Shown piece by piece: positions 36,705 through 44,508 of a stretch of DNA of 64,000 nucleotides. The DNA comes from Halostagnicola sp. A-GB9-2 (GTDB taxonomy: Archaea; Halobacteriota; Halobacteria; Halobacteriales; Natrialbaceae). Each line of letters opens with the position of its first letter. Positions within the stretch are counted from its first letter, which is position 1. Location of the stretch: NCBI RefSeq assembly GCF_030068615.1, contig NZ_JASJOC010000004.1, positions 124,001 through 188,000 of the forward strand, given 5' to 3'. The notes under the pieces are model-generated. The model had not been told where the DNA came from and did not search any database. It was given only the letters and a program-made list of their open reading frames with translations. The translations under genes were made by a program, and so were the position numbers.

Positions 36705-36870
36705 TCCACTTCCACAGTCAGTGTCGTCTCACCCATTCATACAACGCCTATCCATTCACCCTATTGACATTCTTTTTTGTTGAATAGTAAATACGTCTGA
36801 CGTAGGCTTAAGTGAGTACAGTTCCGTAGTACGCGCAGATGCACCCATATGGTGCTGGAGGCCCCCTAGG

Positions 36871-37509
36871 ATGGGACTGTTAAAAGGACTTAAAGATAGT
36901 ATCTCTCGCGCTACGGATCGGCTGTTTTCCGAACAGGAGCCAAAGCGGATTGGAATCTACGGGCCGCCGAACGCCGGGAAAACGACGTTAGCGAATCGCA
37001 TCGCTCGAGACTGGACAGGTGACGCAATCGGGACGGAAAGTCACATTCCACACGAAACGCGGCGCGCGCGAAGAAAAGAAGGCGTGGAAATCGAGCGCAA
37101 CGGAAAGTCAGTCACCATCGATATCGTTGACACTCCCGGTGTCACGACCAAAGTGGACTACGAAGAGTTCACCGGCGAGATGGAAGAAGACGACGCGATC
37201 CGTCGCTCGCGAGAAGCGACGGAAGGTGTCGCCGAAGCCATGCACTGGCTTCGCGAAGATGTCGACGGGGTCATTTACGTGCTCGACAGTGCCGAAGACC
37301 CGATCACGCAGGTCAACACGATGTTAATCGGGATCATCGAATCGCGCGACCTTCCCGTCCTCATCTTCGCCAACAAGATCGATCTGGACGATGCGAGTGT
37401 CAAGCGTATCGAGGATGCGTTCCCACAGCACAAGACCGTCCCGTTGTCGGCGAAAGAAGGCGACAACATGGACGAAGTATACGAAAACATCGCGGAGTAC
37501 TTCGGGTGA
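36871..37509 (+). CDS. oapA: Era/Obg-like GTPase, origin-associated protein OapA
   Basis: 212 residues. G1 GIYGPPNAGKTTLAN, G2 around HIPHETRRARRKEG, G3 VDTPGVTTK, G4 FANKIDLDD and G5 LSAKEGDN are all present. The gene is first in the conserved trio that follows the origin; in Haloferax these genes are named oapABC. A purine-rich GGAGG-like ribosome-binding segment precedes the ATG. Its stop lies 6 bp before oapB. Confidence 0.9.
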   Translation: MGLLKGLKDSISRATDRLFSEQEPKRIGIYGPPNAGKTTLANRIARDWTGDAIGTESHIPHETRRARRKEGVEIERNGKSVTIDIVDTPGVTTKVDYEEFTGEMEEDDAIRRSREATEGVAEAMHWLREDVDGVIYVLDSAEDPITQVNTMLIGIIESRDLPVLIFANKIDLDDASVKRIEDAFPQHKTVPLSAKEGDNMDEVYENIAEYFG

Positions 37510-37515
37510 CCTGAG

Positions 37516-37926
37516 ATGCCGAAAGCAACGAACGCAGACGATGGAGATGGACCGGAGAGCCCCGACGGTGTGCAGATCGATCTCATCAGCGGCGAACGAA
37601 TGGAGGGGATGGCGAGCATGGAGAAGATCCGAATGATTCTCGACGGCGTTCACGACGGCAACATCGTGATTCTCGAGGAAGGTCTCTCGCCCGACGAGGA
37701 GAGTCGCCTCATCGAGGTGACGATGGCCGAAATCAGCCCCGACGAGTTCAACGGTATCGAGATTGAAACCTATCCAAAGTCGAGTACGGGTAACTCGTCG
37801 ATCCTCGGTCGTATTATGGGTAACAACGAGTCGACGAAGAAACTCACCGTTATCGGTCCGGCAAACCAGATCGAGACACTTCACAAGGACGAAACGCTCA
37901 TCAGCGCGCTCGTCAGCCGTAACTAA
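37516..37926 (+). CDS. oapB: DUF2073 family protein, origin-associated protein OapB
   Basis: 136 residues. Core: IDLISGERMEGMASMEKIRM, ILEEGLSPDEESRLIEVTM and TKKLTVIGPANQIETLHKDE, which are characteristic of DUF2073. The stop TAA shares its last base with the start of oapC (TAATG). The family has been linked to RNase P RNA or L7Ae-like binding in other archaea; here the origin-side context is the firmer clue. Confidence 0.87.
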   Translation: MPKATNADDGDGPESPDGVQIDLISGERMEGMASMEKIRMILDGVHDGNIVILEEGLSPDEESRLIEVTMAEISPDEFNGIEIETYPKSSTGNSSILGRIMGNNESTKKLTVIGPANQIETLHKDETLISALVSRN

Positions 37927-39203
37927 TGCCACATCAGTGTACGAACTGCGGCCGCACGTTTCCCGACGGCTCGAAAGAAATGCTCTCTGGCTGTCCAAAC
38001 TGTGGCGGCAACAAGTTCCAGTTTGCCCCCTCGTCGACGGCTCGAGGAGACGCATCTGGTGTCAAGCCGGACGACTCGAGTACACCTCCTGATCCGCCGT
38101 CGAAAGAGTCGGCCGATAGCGTCGCCGCTCGAGCGGCCGAAACGGTTCGTGATTTCGTGTCCACTGATACGAATCCTGCTGACAGATCTGAAAGTGCCGG
38201 CGACGTCTCAGAACAGTCAGAGACCGGTCCGGAGACCCCTCAAAACGGTACTGAACCACAGTCTACGCCCAGTACCGAATCACAGCCAACCACCGCCGAG
38301 AACTCGTCCACCCAGGACACTGGAGGTTCGCCAACTCAGAACGCTGAAAATTCGCCAACTCAGGGCGCTGGAAGTTCGTCCGCTACGCGCGACGAAACAG
38401 ATCACGGTGATGGCTTCGAAGAGCCGGTTCAGAACAGAGTTTCCGACTGGACGACTGCGAGCGATAGCGACAACGTTCCGTCCTCGAGCGGTGAGTTTCC
38501 GGAGTGGCCGGACTCCGCTCGACCGCCCGAGGACCGATCCACCGCGGATTCTGATCTCGAGGGTAACGATTCGACCGATTCAACTGTTACTACAGGCCGG
38601 AACGAGCGCCGATCCTCCGCACCGAACGACACCCCATCCGGAGAATCTCTCTCCTCGTCCACGTCCTCAAAATCTAATCGCAAAACTGCGGGTTCGGCCA
38701 CCGATAGGACCGGTTCCAGACAAGCCGAATCCGAACCGGCAAATCCCGAACCAACCGATTCCGAACCGATCGATTCCGAACCAACCGATCCCAAACGTCC
38801 CGAATCCGAAGGGACCGATTCAGTTCGTGCCGAACCCGACCGAACTGGTACCGAACGAGCCGAAACCGAACTTACCGAGAGCGAGGATACCGCACAGGCA
38901 AGCGCCAGAAGCGATGTCGTTCAATCGGACGAACTCCCTGATTCGACATCGCCAATCGAGGATGCGACCGCACCGGATCACGGTCGCGTTGTGAGCGAAC
39001 CGACGGGGGAACAACCCTCGCTCGAGGATCTCCGGGCGGAACTCAACGAGCAGTTCGAGAGTATCAAAATTCTCAAACCGGGCCAGTACGAGCTGAATTT
39101 GATGGAACTGTACAACCGCGAAGAGTACATCATCTCACTTCAGGAAGATGGCCGATACGTCATCGATGTCCCGGATTCGTGGCGAGACGGTAACGAAGAG
39201 TAG
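37926..39203 (+). CDS. oapC: Zinc-ribbon protein with long disordered middle, origin-associated protein OapC
   Basis: 425 residues. The N-terminal zinc ribbon is CTNCGRTFPDGSKEMLSGCPNC (CxxC...CxxC). Residues about 40-355 are Ser/Thr/Glu/Pro-rich, with a doubled 9-residue unit (NSPTQ(N/G)A) and EPTDSEPIDSEPTDPK repeats. A compact C-terminal domain follows: EDLRAELNEQFESIKILKPG and YELNLMELYNREEYIISLQE. Third gene of the oap operon. The long linker is expanded relative to what the two end domains require. Confidence 0.87.
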   Translation: MPHQCTNCGRTFPDGSKEMLSGCPNCGGNKFQFAPSSTARGDASGVKPDDSSTPPDPPSKESADSVAARAAETVRDFVSTDTNPADRSESAGDVSEQSETGPETPQNGTEPQSTPSTESQPTTAENSSTQDTGGSPTQNAENSPTQGAGSSSATRDETDHGDGFEEPVQNRVSDWTTASDSDNVPSSSGEFPEWPDSARPPEDRSTADSDLEGNDSTDSTVTTGRNERRSSAPNDTPSGESLSSSTSSKSNRKTAGSATDRTGSRQAESEPANPEPTDSEPIDSEPTDPKRPESEGTDSVRAEPDRTGTERAETELTESEDTAQASARSDVVQSDELPDSTSPIEDATAPDHGRVVSEPTGEQPSLEDLRAELNEQFESIKILKPGQYELNLMELYNREEYIISLQEDGRYVIDVPDSWRDGNEE

Positions 39204-39346
39204 GAATGCCTTTGGTCGCGGTTCCAGTCGAAACGGTGGGGGTTCGTTCGACTGATTTTCCTCTCATTTCCGTTCGATAGGATCTATATCCACAGTCTCC
39301 TCCACTGGGGAACATTTCAACTCGAGAGTTCGCGTGTTCGTCTGAG

Positions 39347-39384
39347 TTCCGGTGGTCGAACGTTTTTCCGGTGGTCGAACGTTT
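39347..39384. repeat. Perfect 19-bp tandem duplication
   Basis: TTCCGGTGGTCGAACGTTT occurs twice with no spacer between oapC and the next gene. The rest of the 238-bp gap shows no gene. Confidence 0.85.
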
Positions 39385-39441
39385 CTGGCGAATTCACTGG
39401 AGAAAGATGGATTTAAGCAACGTGACCGAGACAACTCCTGT

Positions 39442-39531
39442 ATGAGTACTGCAACCAAGATCGTTCTCACCACGGTCACCGTGTCGGCCCTGCTGTCGAT
39501 CCTGCTGGTCTTTCAGACCGTCTTCGTCTGA
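39442..39531 (+). CDS. 29-residue single-helix membrane peptide coupled to the downstream gene
   Basis: MSTATKIVLTTVTVSALLSI is followed by LLVFQTVFV and a TGA that overlaps the next ATG (TGATG). One transmembrane helix. The overlap and start context suggest real translation and coupling to the 262-residue protein. Confidence 0.58.
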   Translation: MSTATKIVLTTVTVSALLSILLVFQTVFV

Positions 39532-40319
39532 TGTTCGAGGATCGTTCCCTCTCAAGACCGGTCGAAGACGTTCGAGATGAATATGCACCAGACACCCTCG
39601 TTTTCGATTGCAACCAGGATTTCGAAACGCTTCCACCAGCGCAAGCTGAGGATCTCGGGCTCGTCGTCGATTCGCTCGAGCCGGCGACTTATCCCGCGTC
39701 GTGGCTTCCCGATGATGCCCCGACGCTATTGAGTCGGTATGCAGGCGGCGAGTTCACCATCGGAATGCCGGGAGACGGAAGCATCGCCTGGACTCGACAG
39801 ACCGATCCGCCGGTCGTCCTCGTCAAGCCTCGAGTCGGGGGCTCTCCGGACGAATTCATTGATTTCTTGCTCGCAGAGGCGCTCGTCGAACTCTCTCTGG
39901 GGATTCCGGAGCACTTCCTGGGATTCTTTGAGGAGCGGTATCCCGAACTGGCAGCTGCGACGCCGCTCGACCCGAACTCGACATACCAGATCGCAGCGGC
40001 GCTGTTCGACGGCTGGACGGGACTGCAAACCCGCCAAGAGTTCGCCGACTGGCACGGCGACCACCCTGAACTCGCCGAGGCGTGGCAAGACGCTGGCTCG
40101 AGTCTCGAGGAACGAGTGGGCGAACTCCCACGGGCGGTTGCGCGCGGGGAAACGGACTTCGCCGATGCGACGGAACTCGCATGTGCCGCCATCAAACACG
40201 CAATCGAACTCCCAGCGCCGTTCGGTGCACTCGAAACGGAGGCCTACCGAGATCACGGTCCCGAGTACGGGATTCAGTGGGTTAAAAAGACGTTCGACGC
40301 ACTCGAGGACGAACCGTAA
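39531..40319 (+). CDS. Conserved haloarchaeal protein of unknown function
   Basis: 262 residues. Begins MFEDRSLSRPVEDVRDEYA and is mostly helical and acidic in the second half (ALFDGWTGLQTRQEFADWH, ACAAIKHAIELPAPFGALE). No signal peptide or known motif. Its stop lies inside the first unit of a 25-bp tandem repeat. Translationally coupled to the 29-residue peptide. Confidence 0.72.
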   Translation: MFEDRSLSRPVEDVRDEYAPDTLVFDCNQDFETLPPAQAEDLGLVVDSLEPATYPASWLPDDAPTLLSRYAGGEFTIGMPGDGSIAWTRQTDPPVVLVKPRVGGSPDEFIDFLLAEALVELSLGIPEHFLGFFEERYPELAAATPLDPNSTYQIAAALFDGWTGLQTRQEFADWHGDHPELAEAWQDAGSSLEERVGELPRAVARGETDFADATELACAAIKHAIELPAPFGALETEAYRDHGPEYGIQWVKKTFDALEDEP

Positions 40320-40367
40320 TAAAGCGCTTGAGGACGAACCGTAACAAAGCACTCAAGAACGAACCGC
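40299..40367. repeat. 25-bp tandem repeat (2.8 copies) beginning inside the gene end
   Basis: Units at 40299-40323, 40324-40348 and 40349-40367 copy the last coding bases and stop codon: ALEDEP-stop is re-encoded in the second unit. Divergence is one to three bases per copy, so the duplication is recent. Confidence 0.85.
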
Positions 40368-40415
40368 AGCTGACGCGATCAATCTGAGTATACGAACCGA
40401 TACGTTACGCTCGAG

Positions 40416-40994
40416 TTAGAACTCCGTCGCGACGGTTCCATCCTCGTCAAGATCGATCACGCCGTCGAAGAGTTCGCGGAACTCGTCGACGATGTCGTCG
40501 TCGTGGACTTCCTCGGAGAGGTGAAAGAGCCCGATCGCATCGTATTCTTCGAGTATCCCGAGAATCTTTTTGACGGCCTCGAGGGCGGATTCGTCGTCGG
40601 CGTAGTAAGCGAGTTCCGTGACCGAATCGAAGCTGATCCGGAGTTTGCCGTCGTGTGCATCGAGAAAGCCGTCAATGTGCTCGAGGATTCCGTCGATGTT
40701 GTCCGGTGCGCTCACGTAATGGACGGTATCGCTCGAGCGGCGTGAGTAGCCGCGTTCGATGCTCAGCGTGTCGAGTATCTCGGCGGATTCCTCGTCGACG
40801 TCGTAGTACTCGAGTTTTTGTCTCACCTCTCGAGCGGTGGTTCGAGTTGAAACGACGAGGAAGTGGTCGGTATCCGTTTTGAAGAATTCCGTATCGATGC
40901 GGTCGGTTTCGCCTGTGCTTGGATGGAGAAGAAGTATTCCAGTTCCACCTGGTACCGTTTCCGGGGTGTCATCGATCTCGAGCGAGTACTCCAT
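40416..40994 (-). CDS. Conserved haloarchaeal protein, possibly KaiC/DUF835-like without a P-loop
   Basis: 192 residues starting MEYSLEIDDTPETVPGGTGI. Alternating strands and helices, with DHFLVVSTRTTAREVRQKLE, HYVSAPDNIDGILEHIDGFL and LRISFDSVTELAYYADDESA, resemble the spacing of degenerate RecA/KaiC-like haloarchaeal proteins; the Walker A motif is absent. Function unknown and the fold is inference. Confidence 0.65.
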   Translation of the reverse strand: MEYSLEIDDTPETVPGGTGILLLHPSTGETDRIDTEFFKTDTDHFLVVSTRTTAREVRQKLEYYDVDEESAEILDTLSIERGYSRRSSDTVHYVSAPDNIDGILEHIDGFLDAHDGKLRISFDSVTELAYYADDESALEAVKKILGILEEYDAIGLFHLSEEVHDDDIVDEFRELFDGVIDLDEDGTVATEF

Positions 40995-41196
40995 ATTGAG
41001 GATATCAACTTTCGGGATCGACTTAAGCGTGCGGATGTCTCGAGATAGAGCCCCCTACGACGGTGGGTCATCTGCCATCTCTGCCGTTATGATGTACCTT
41101 TGATATGATCTCTCCTCAGATTCGCTTCATACTCTGGCTCAGATCGTTTGTGGGGCGACTCTCGATCTATCTGATTCAACCGTTATCCTGACCGTT

Positions 41197-42816
41197 TCAA
41201 CTGATGTCTCCGCCTTCCTGCCGGAGCAAGATCACCATTGAGAGTCCTGAGATGAGGATCAAAAGGAGGGCCGGAACGGCCGCGTATCGGTAGGCGATCG
41301 CGTCCTGTGCATCCCAGACGATAGAGACCAGCGTATCCATTCCGACGGGTTGGAGCATCAACGTTACCGGTAACTCCTTCATTGTCGTCAGGAAGACGAG
41401 GATTCCACCGGCGATCACGCCGGGCATAATGAACGGCAATGTGACGCGCCGGAAGGTCTCGAGTGGGCCGGCGTTGAGCGTCCGAGCGGCCTCGATGGTC
41501 TTTTCGTCGACCTGGAGGACGGACGATCGAACGGTCCCGACCGCCTGTGGCAGGAAGCGGACGACGTACGCGAACACGAGCAACCAGACTCCTTGCCTGT
41601 AAAATGAGGGTAATGTTCTGGTTCCCAAGAACACCAGTGCGAGTCCGATAACGACGCCAGGAACGGCGAATCCGATGTAGGTTGCTCGCTCGAGAATCCG
41701 CGAGACGAGCGAGTTGGCCCGACCGGAGTAGTAGGCTACGGGGAGTGCGAACAAGCAGGCGACCAGTGCGGCCAACAGGGCGAGATAGATCGAATTGAAC
41801 GCGTACCCCCACTCGAACTCGAGTGACGGGATCGGATCGCCCTGACTGCGGATGAGCCAGTTCGTGAAAATGGCGACGGGGACGACGAGGGTGACGATTC
41901 CGATCGTCGAAACGAAGCCCATCGCCGGCCACTTCCAGTGGCCGAGTCGCATCTTGCTACCCTGCCCCGGACCCCCGGCGGCGTCTTCGTCTTGCCCGAT
42001 GCCAGCCTCGATGACCAGAACGATGGCAACGATCGCGACCAGTTGCAACGCGAGTAACGCGGCGTATTCGACGGCAAAATTACTGAACTCCCAGTAGATC
42101 GAACTCGTGAAGACGTTCGCTTGCATGAACGCCGGCGTCCCGAAGTCGGATATCGCGTAGAGACCGGCGAGCAATGCGCCGGCGGCGATTCCCGGTCGTA
42201 TCTGGGGTAATGTAACGCGGCGGAACGCTTCGAACGGCCCAGCGTTGAGCGTCCGAGCGGCGTCGACGATCGAGCTATCCATCGACAATAACGCGGCTCG
42301 AGTCGTCAGGAAAACGTAGGGGTACGTATACAGCGTGATAATAAATACCGCTCCGGAAAGTCCGTCAACGGGCGGAAGCGTCATTCCGAACACTGAGTCG
42401 ACTTCCCCGCCGGAGCCGAACATGCCGGTAAACGCGATCGCGCCGATATAGCTCGGGATAACGAGTGGCAGTGCGGCGACGATGGTCCAGAAGTGGGGGT
42501 ACGGAAGGTCAGTCCGAGTCGTCAGAACGGCGAGCGGAACGCCGAGTAGAATCGAAAACAGGGTGACCAGGGCCATCAGTCCGACGCTGTTTGCCGTCAC
42601 CCACGCCGTTTGCGAGGAGACGATGAGCCCATAGGCTCGTGACGGCTCGACCGTCGTCGCCTGCCAGACCAGCCAGAACATCGGTGAGACGACGAGGAAT
42701 GCAACGATGGCACTCGCCGTTCCTAGCGCGACCATCGAACGGTCGGTCTCACCGAGACGCTCGAGAATCGGCTCGAGTCGACGTGAAAAATCGAAATAGT
42801 TCGTGAGTGATTTCAT
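41197..42816 (-). CDS. ABC transporter permease, iron(III)-type (FbpB-like, fused double domain)
   Basis: 539 residues from the ATG at 42816. Two homologous halves of six membrane helices each; both contain the EAA loop for the ATPase (VDAARTLNAGPFEAFRRVTL and IEAARTLNAGPLETFRRVTL). This fused layout is that of FbpB/ThiP-type permeases. The companion binding protein is upstream at 43131-44291, and a DtxR-type palindrome (42871-42886) precedes this gene. No ATPase gene follows. Confidence 0.9.
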   Translation of the reverse strand: MKSLTNYFDFSRRLEPILERLGETDRSMVALGTASAIVAFLVVSPMFWLVWQATTVEPSRAYGLIVSSQTAWVTANSVGLMALVTLFSILLGVPLAVLTTRTDLPYPHFWTIVAALPLVIPSYIGAIAFTGMFGSGGEVDSVFGMTLPPVDGLSGAVFIITLYTYPYVFLTTRAALLSMDSSIVDAARTLNAGPFEAFRRVTLPQIRPGIAAGALLAGLYAISDFGTPAFMQANVFTSSIYWEFSNFAVEYAALLALQLVAIVAIVLVIEAGIGQDEDAAGGPGQGSKMRLGHWKWPAMGFVSTIGIVTLVVPVAIFTNWLIRSQGDPIPSLEFEWGYAFNSIYLALLAALVACLFALPVAYYSGRANSLVSRILERATYIGFAVPGVVIGLALVFLGTRTLPSFYRQGVWLLVFAYVVRFLPQAVGTVRSSVLQVDEKTIEAARTLNAGPLETFRRVTLPFIMPGVIAGGILVFLTTMKELPVTLMLQPVGMDTLVSIVWDAQDAIAYRYAAVPALLLILISGLSMVILLRQEGGDIS

Positions 42817-42870
42817 TATGGACGTCTGATCTGTTCGCTGAGGGGCCGCGACTCTCACTCGTTCGTTTGA

Positions 42871-42886
42871 GCTAGGTCTACCTAAA
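42871..42886. promoter_or_regulatory. DtxR-type metal-regulator box before the permease gene
   Basis: GCTAGG-TCTA-CCTAAA, an inverted repeat matching TTTAGGNNNNCCTAAA with two mismatches in the left arm. It lies 55-70 bp before the permease ATG. Confidence 0.6.
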
Positions 42887-42972
42887 TGCCCCGAAGCGTC
42901 CCGAGGTGGACAGCTAAACGGATTCAAAATTCAATAAATCGTGAGGATCAACAAACTGTGAGAACATAGAAA

Positions 42973-43128
42973 GAATGAGGTTTCGGTGGGAGAGGAGGAA
43001 TGAGGTTTCGGTAGAAGAGAAATAATGAGGTCTCGGCGAAGGGGAAGAATGGGGTTCCGATGGAAGGGGAAGAATGGGGTTCCGGTGGAAAGTAAGGTTC
43101 CAGTAGGTGAGGTTCCAGTAGAGAGTGG
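42973..43128. repeat. Purine-rich tandem repeat array between binding protein and permease genes
   Basis: Six or seven degenerate units of about 24 bp, AATG(A/G)GGTTTCGGT(G/A)GAAG-like, end 3 bp from the stop of the binding-protein gene. The plus strand is strongly purine-rich, so the transcript across it is pyrimidine-rich. It could tune readthrough between the two genes. Confidence 0.78.
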
Positions 43129-43130
43129 TC

Positions 43131-44291
43131 TTAGACCGTCATTCCCTCTTCTTCGAGGAGGTCGCCTGCTTCTTGGAGGTCCATGTCGAACTCGCTGAGG
43201 TCGAACTCCGGCGGGTTGATCTCCTCGAGGTTTGGGAGGTCGCCGACGTACTCGACCCCTTCGACGACGGGGTACTCTCCGTTCGCTTCCATCATGAATT
43301 CCTGTCCTTCGGCGGCGATGAGGTGGCGGATGAACTCTGCCACGAGTTCGGGGTCGCCGACGTTGTTCGTCGCGGCGACGCCTGCGACGCTGAACAGACA
43401 GCCGGCGTCTTCTTCGGTAAACGTCGCTCTGATCGGTGCGTCGGGATCTTCGTTGAGAATACGTGCGGCGTAGTAGCTGTTTCCGAGGCCGACGATCGGA
43501 TCGTCGTCACCGCCAGTGTTGACAGCCTCGGCTTGATCGGATCCGCCCGAGAAGAGCTGGATGTCCTGATCTTCGACCATTGCCCGAACCCACTCACGGG
43601 TTTCATCTTCGCCTTTGCGTTCGACCATCGCCTGAATAAAGCCTCGGAAGGTCCCCGAGTTAGGCCGTGTCGAGATGATCCCTTCGAACCGATCGTCGGT
43701 CGCGAACTCCATAATGTCGGTCGGGAAGTCGTCTTCGTCGCCGTCCCAGCGTTCGCTGTTGTACTGAATCGAGCGCACGCGACCGGTCACGCCGGTCCAG
43801 TACCCGTTCGGGTCGCGGTAGCTTTCGGGAACGGCCTCGACGATGTCCTCCGGAAGCTCTTGTACAGCGCCTTCTCGCTCGAGTTCGCCGAGCGCGCCGG
43901 GATCCTGCGAATACATCAGGTCCGCTCCCGCAGCGTCGCCTTCTTGAATGAGCTGATTCACGTGCACGTCGTTATCGTCGTAATCGACGTTGACAGTGAG
44001 ATCGTCGTATTCGTCTTCGAGGGCCTCGAACACCGGATGGATCTGGTCGCGTGTTCGGCCGGAGTAGATGTCGATTTCCCCCTCGAGGTCGCCGAGGTCG
44101 TCCCATTCGATGGCAGTTGAGTCGACGGACTCCGATAGCGGTTCGGATTCCGCGATCGGGGTTGCGTCGTCATCGTCTCCGAGACATCCTGCGAGGCCTG
44201 CAACGCCGGCTGCTGAGATGCCTGTAATGGCGAGGAATCGTCGTCGTCCAGTCGGCGTTCGAGTCGATCGGTTGCTGTTGCGTTCTTGCAT
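43131..44291 (-). CDS. Iron(III)-type ABC transporter substrate-binding lipoprotein
   Basis: 386 residues. Tat signal GRRRFLAITGISAAGVAGLAGC with a lipobox (LAGC), so anchored outside the membrane. The mature part is FbpA-like: EGEIDIYSGRTRDQIHPVFE, VDYDDNDVHVNQLIQEGDAA, ADLMYSQDPGALGELEREG and GVAATNNVGDPELVAEFIRH. Upstream DtxR-type box and TATA indicate iron-controlled expression. It pairs with the permease at 41197-42816. Confidence 0.9.
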   Translation of the reverse strand: MQERNSNRSTRTPTGRRRFLAITGISAAGVAGLAGCLGDDDDATPIAESEPLSESVDSTAIEWDDLGDLEGEIDIYSGRTRDQIHPVFEALEDEYDDLTVNVDYDDNDVHVNQLIQEGDAAGADLMYSQDPGALGELEREGAVQELPEDIVEAVPESYRDPNGYWTGVTGRVRSIQYNSERWDGDEDDFPTDIMEFATDDRFEGIISTRPNSGTFRGFIQAMVERKGEDETREWVRAMVEDQDIQLFSGGSDQAEAVNTGGDDDPIVGLGNSYYAARILNEDPDAPIRATFTEEDAGCLFSVAGVAATNNVGDPELVAEFIRHLIAAEGQEFMMEANGEYPVVEGVEYVGDLPNLEEINPPEFDLSEFDMDLQEAGDLLEEEGMTV

Positions 44292-44298
44292 ATTTAGA

Positions 44299-44314
44299 TT
44301 TAGGCTGACCTAAA
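44299..44314. promoter_or_regulatory. DtxR-type box TTTAGG-CTGA-CCTAAA over the binding-protein start
   Basis: Perfect inverted repeat 8 bp before the ATG at 44291, covering the likely transcription start. This is the position of a repressor operator; metal-loaded DtxR-family repressors bind this consensus. Confidence 0.8.
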
Positions 44315-44438
44315 ACACTAATACCTTCCGATTGTGTTTCGGAGAAATGAGGGAGAGGTGGGACAGCTATCGCTATAAGCCGGTCTCAACCCGATGCCCA
44401 GGGGTTTCGGCCAGCCTAAACCTCTCTGTCTCTACTAA

Positions 44439-44454
44439 TTTAGGCTATCCTAAA
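44439..44454. promoter_or_regulatory. DtxR-type box TTTAGG-CTAT-CCTAAA before the methyltransferase gene
   Basis: Perfect six-base arms with a four-base spacer, 55-70 bp before the ATG at 44509. A half-site AGCCTAAA occurs at 44413-44420. The two full boxes are 140 bp apart in a divergent promoter region. Confidence 0.78.
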
Positions 44455-44508
44455 AAGTGTATCGGTCATGCGAACGCGTTTTGTCTCCCGCGGCACAATA
44501 GCGCCCAC

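Larger units (their letters stand above)
35555..36870. other. oriC: Replication origin oriC beside cdc6
   Basis: A 1.3-kb gene-free region between cdc6 and the oapABC operon. It holds two identical 27-bp ORBs in inverted orientation (36055-36081 and 36370-36396), a third, imperfect ORB at the cdc6 leader, AT-rich candidate unwinding segments (about 35695-35785 and 36125-36250), ten CTAG sites, and a pyrimidine-rich plus strand with a direct repeat (36430-36780). Arrangement next to cdc6 and the oap genes matches the main chromosomal origin of haloarchaea. Confidence 0.88.

Noticed and set aside
43125-44120. 331-codon plus frame opposite the iron-type binding protein
   Set aside because: Antisense shadow; minus strand has Tat signal, lipobox and solute-binding motifs.
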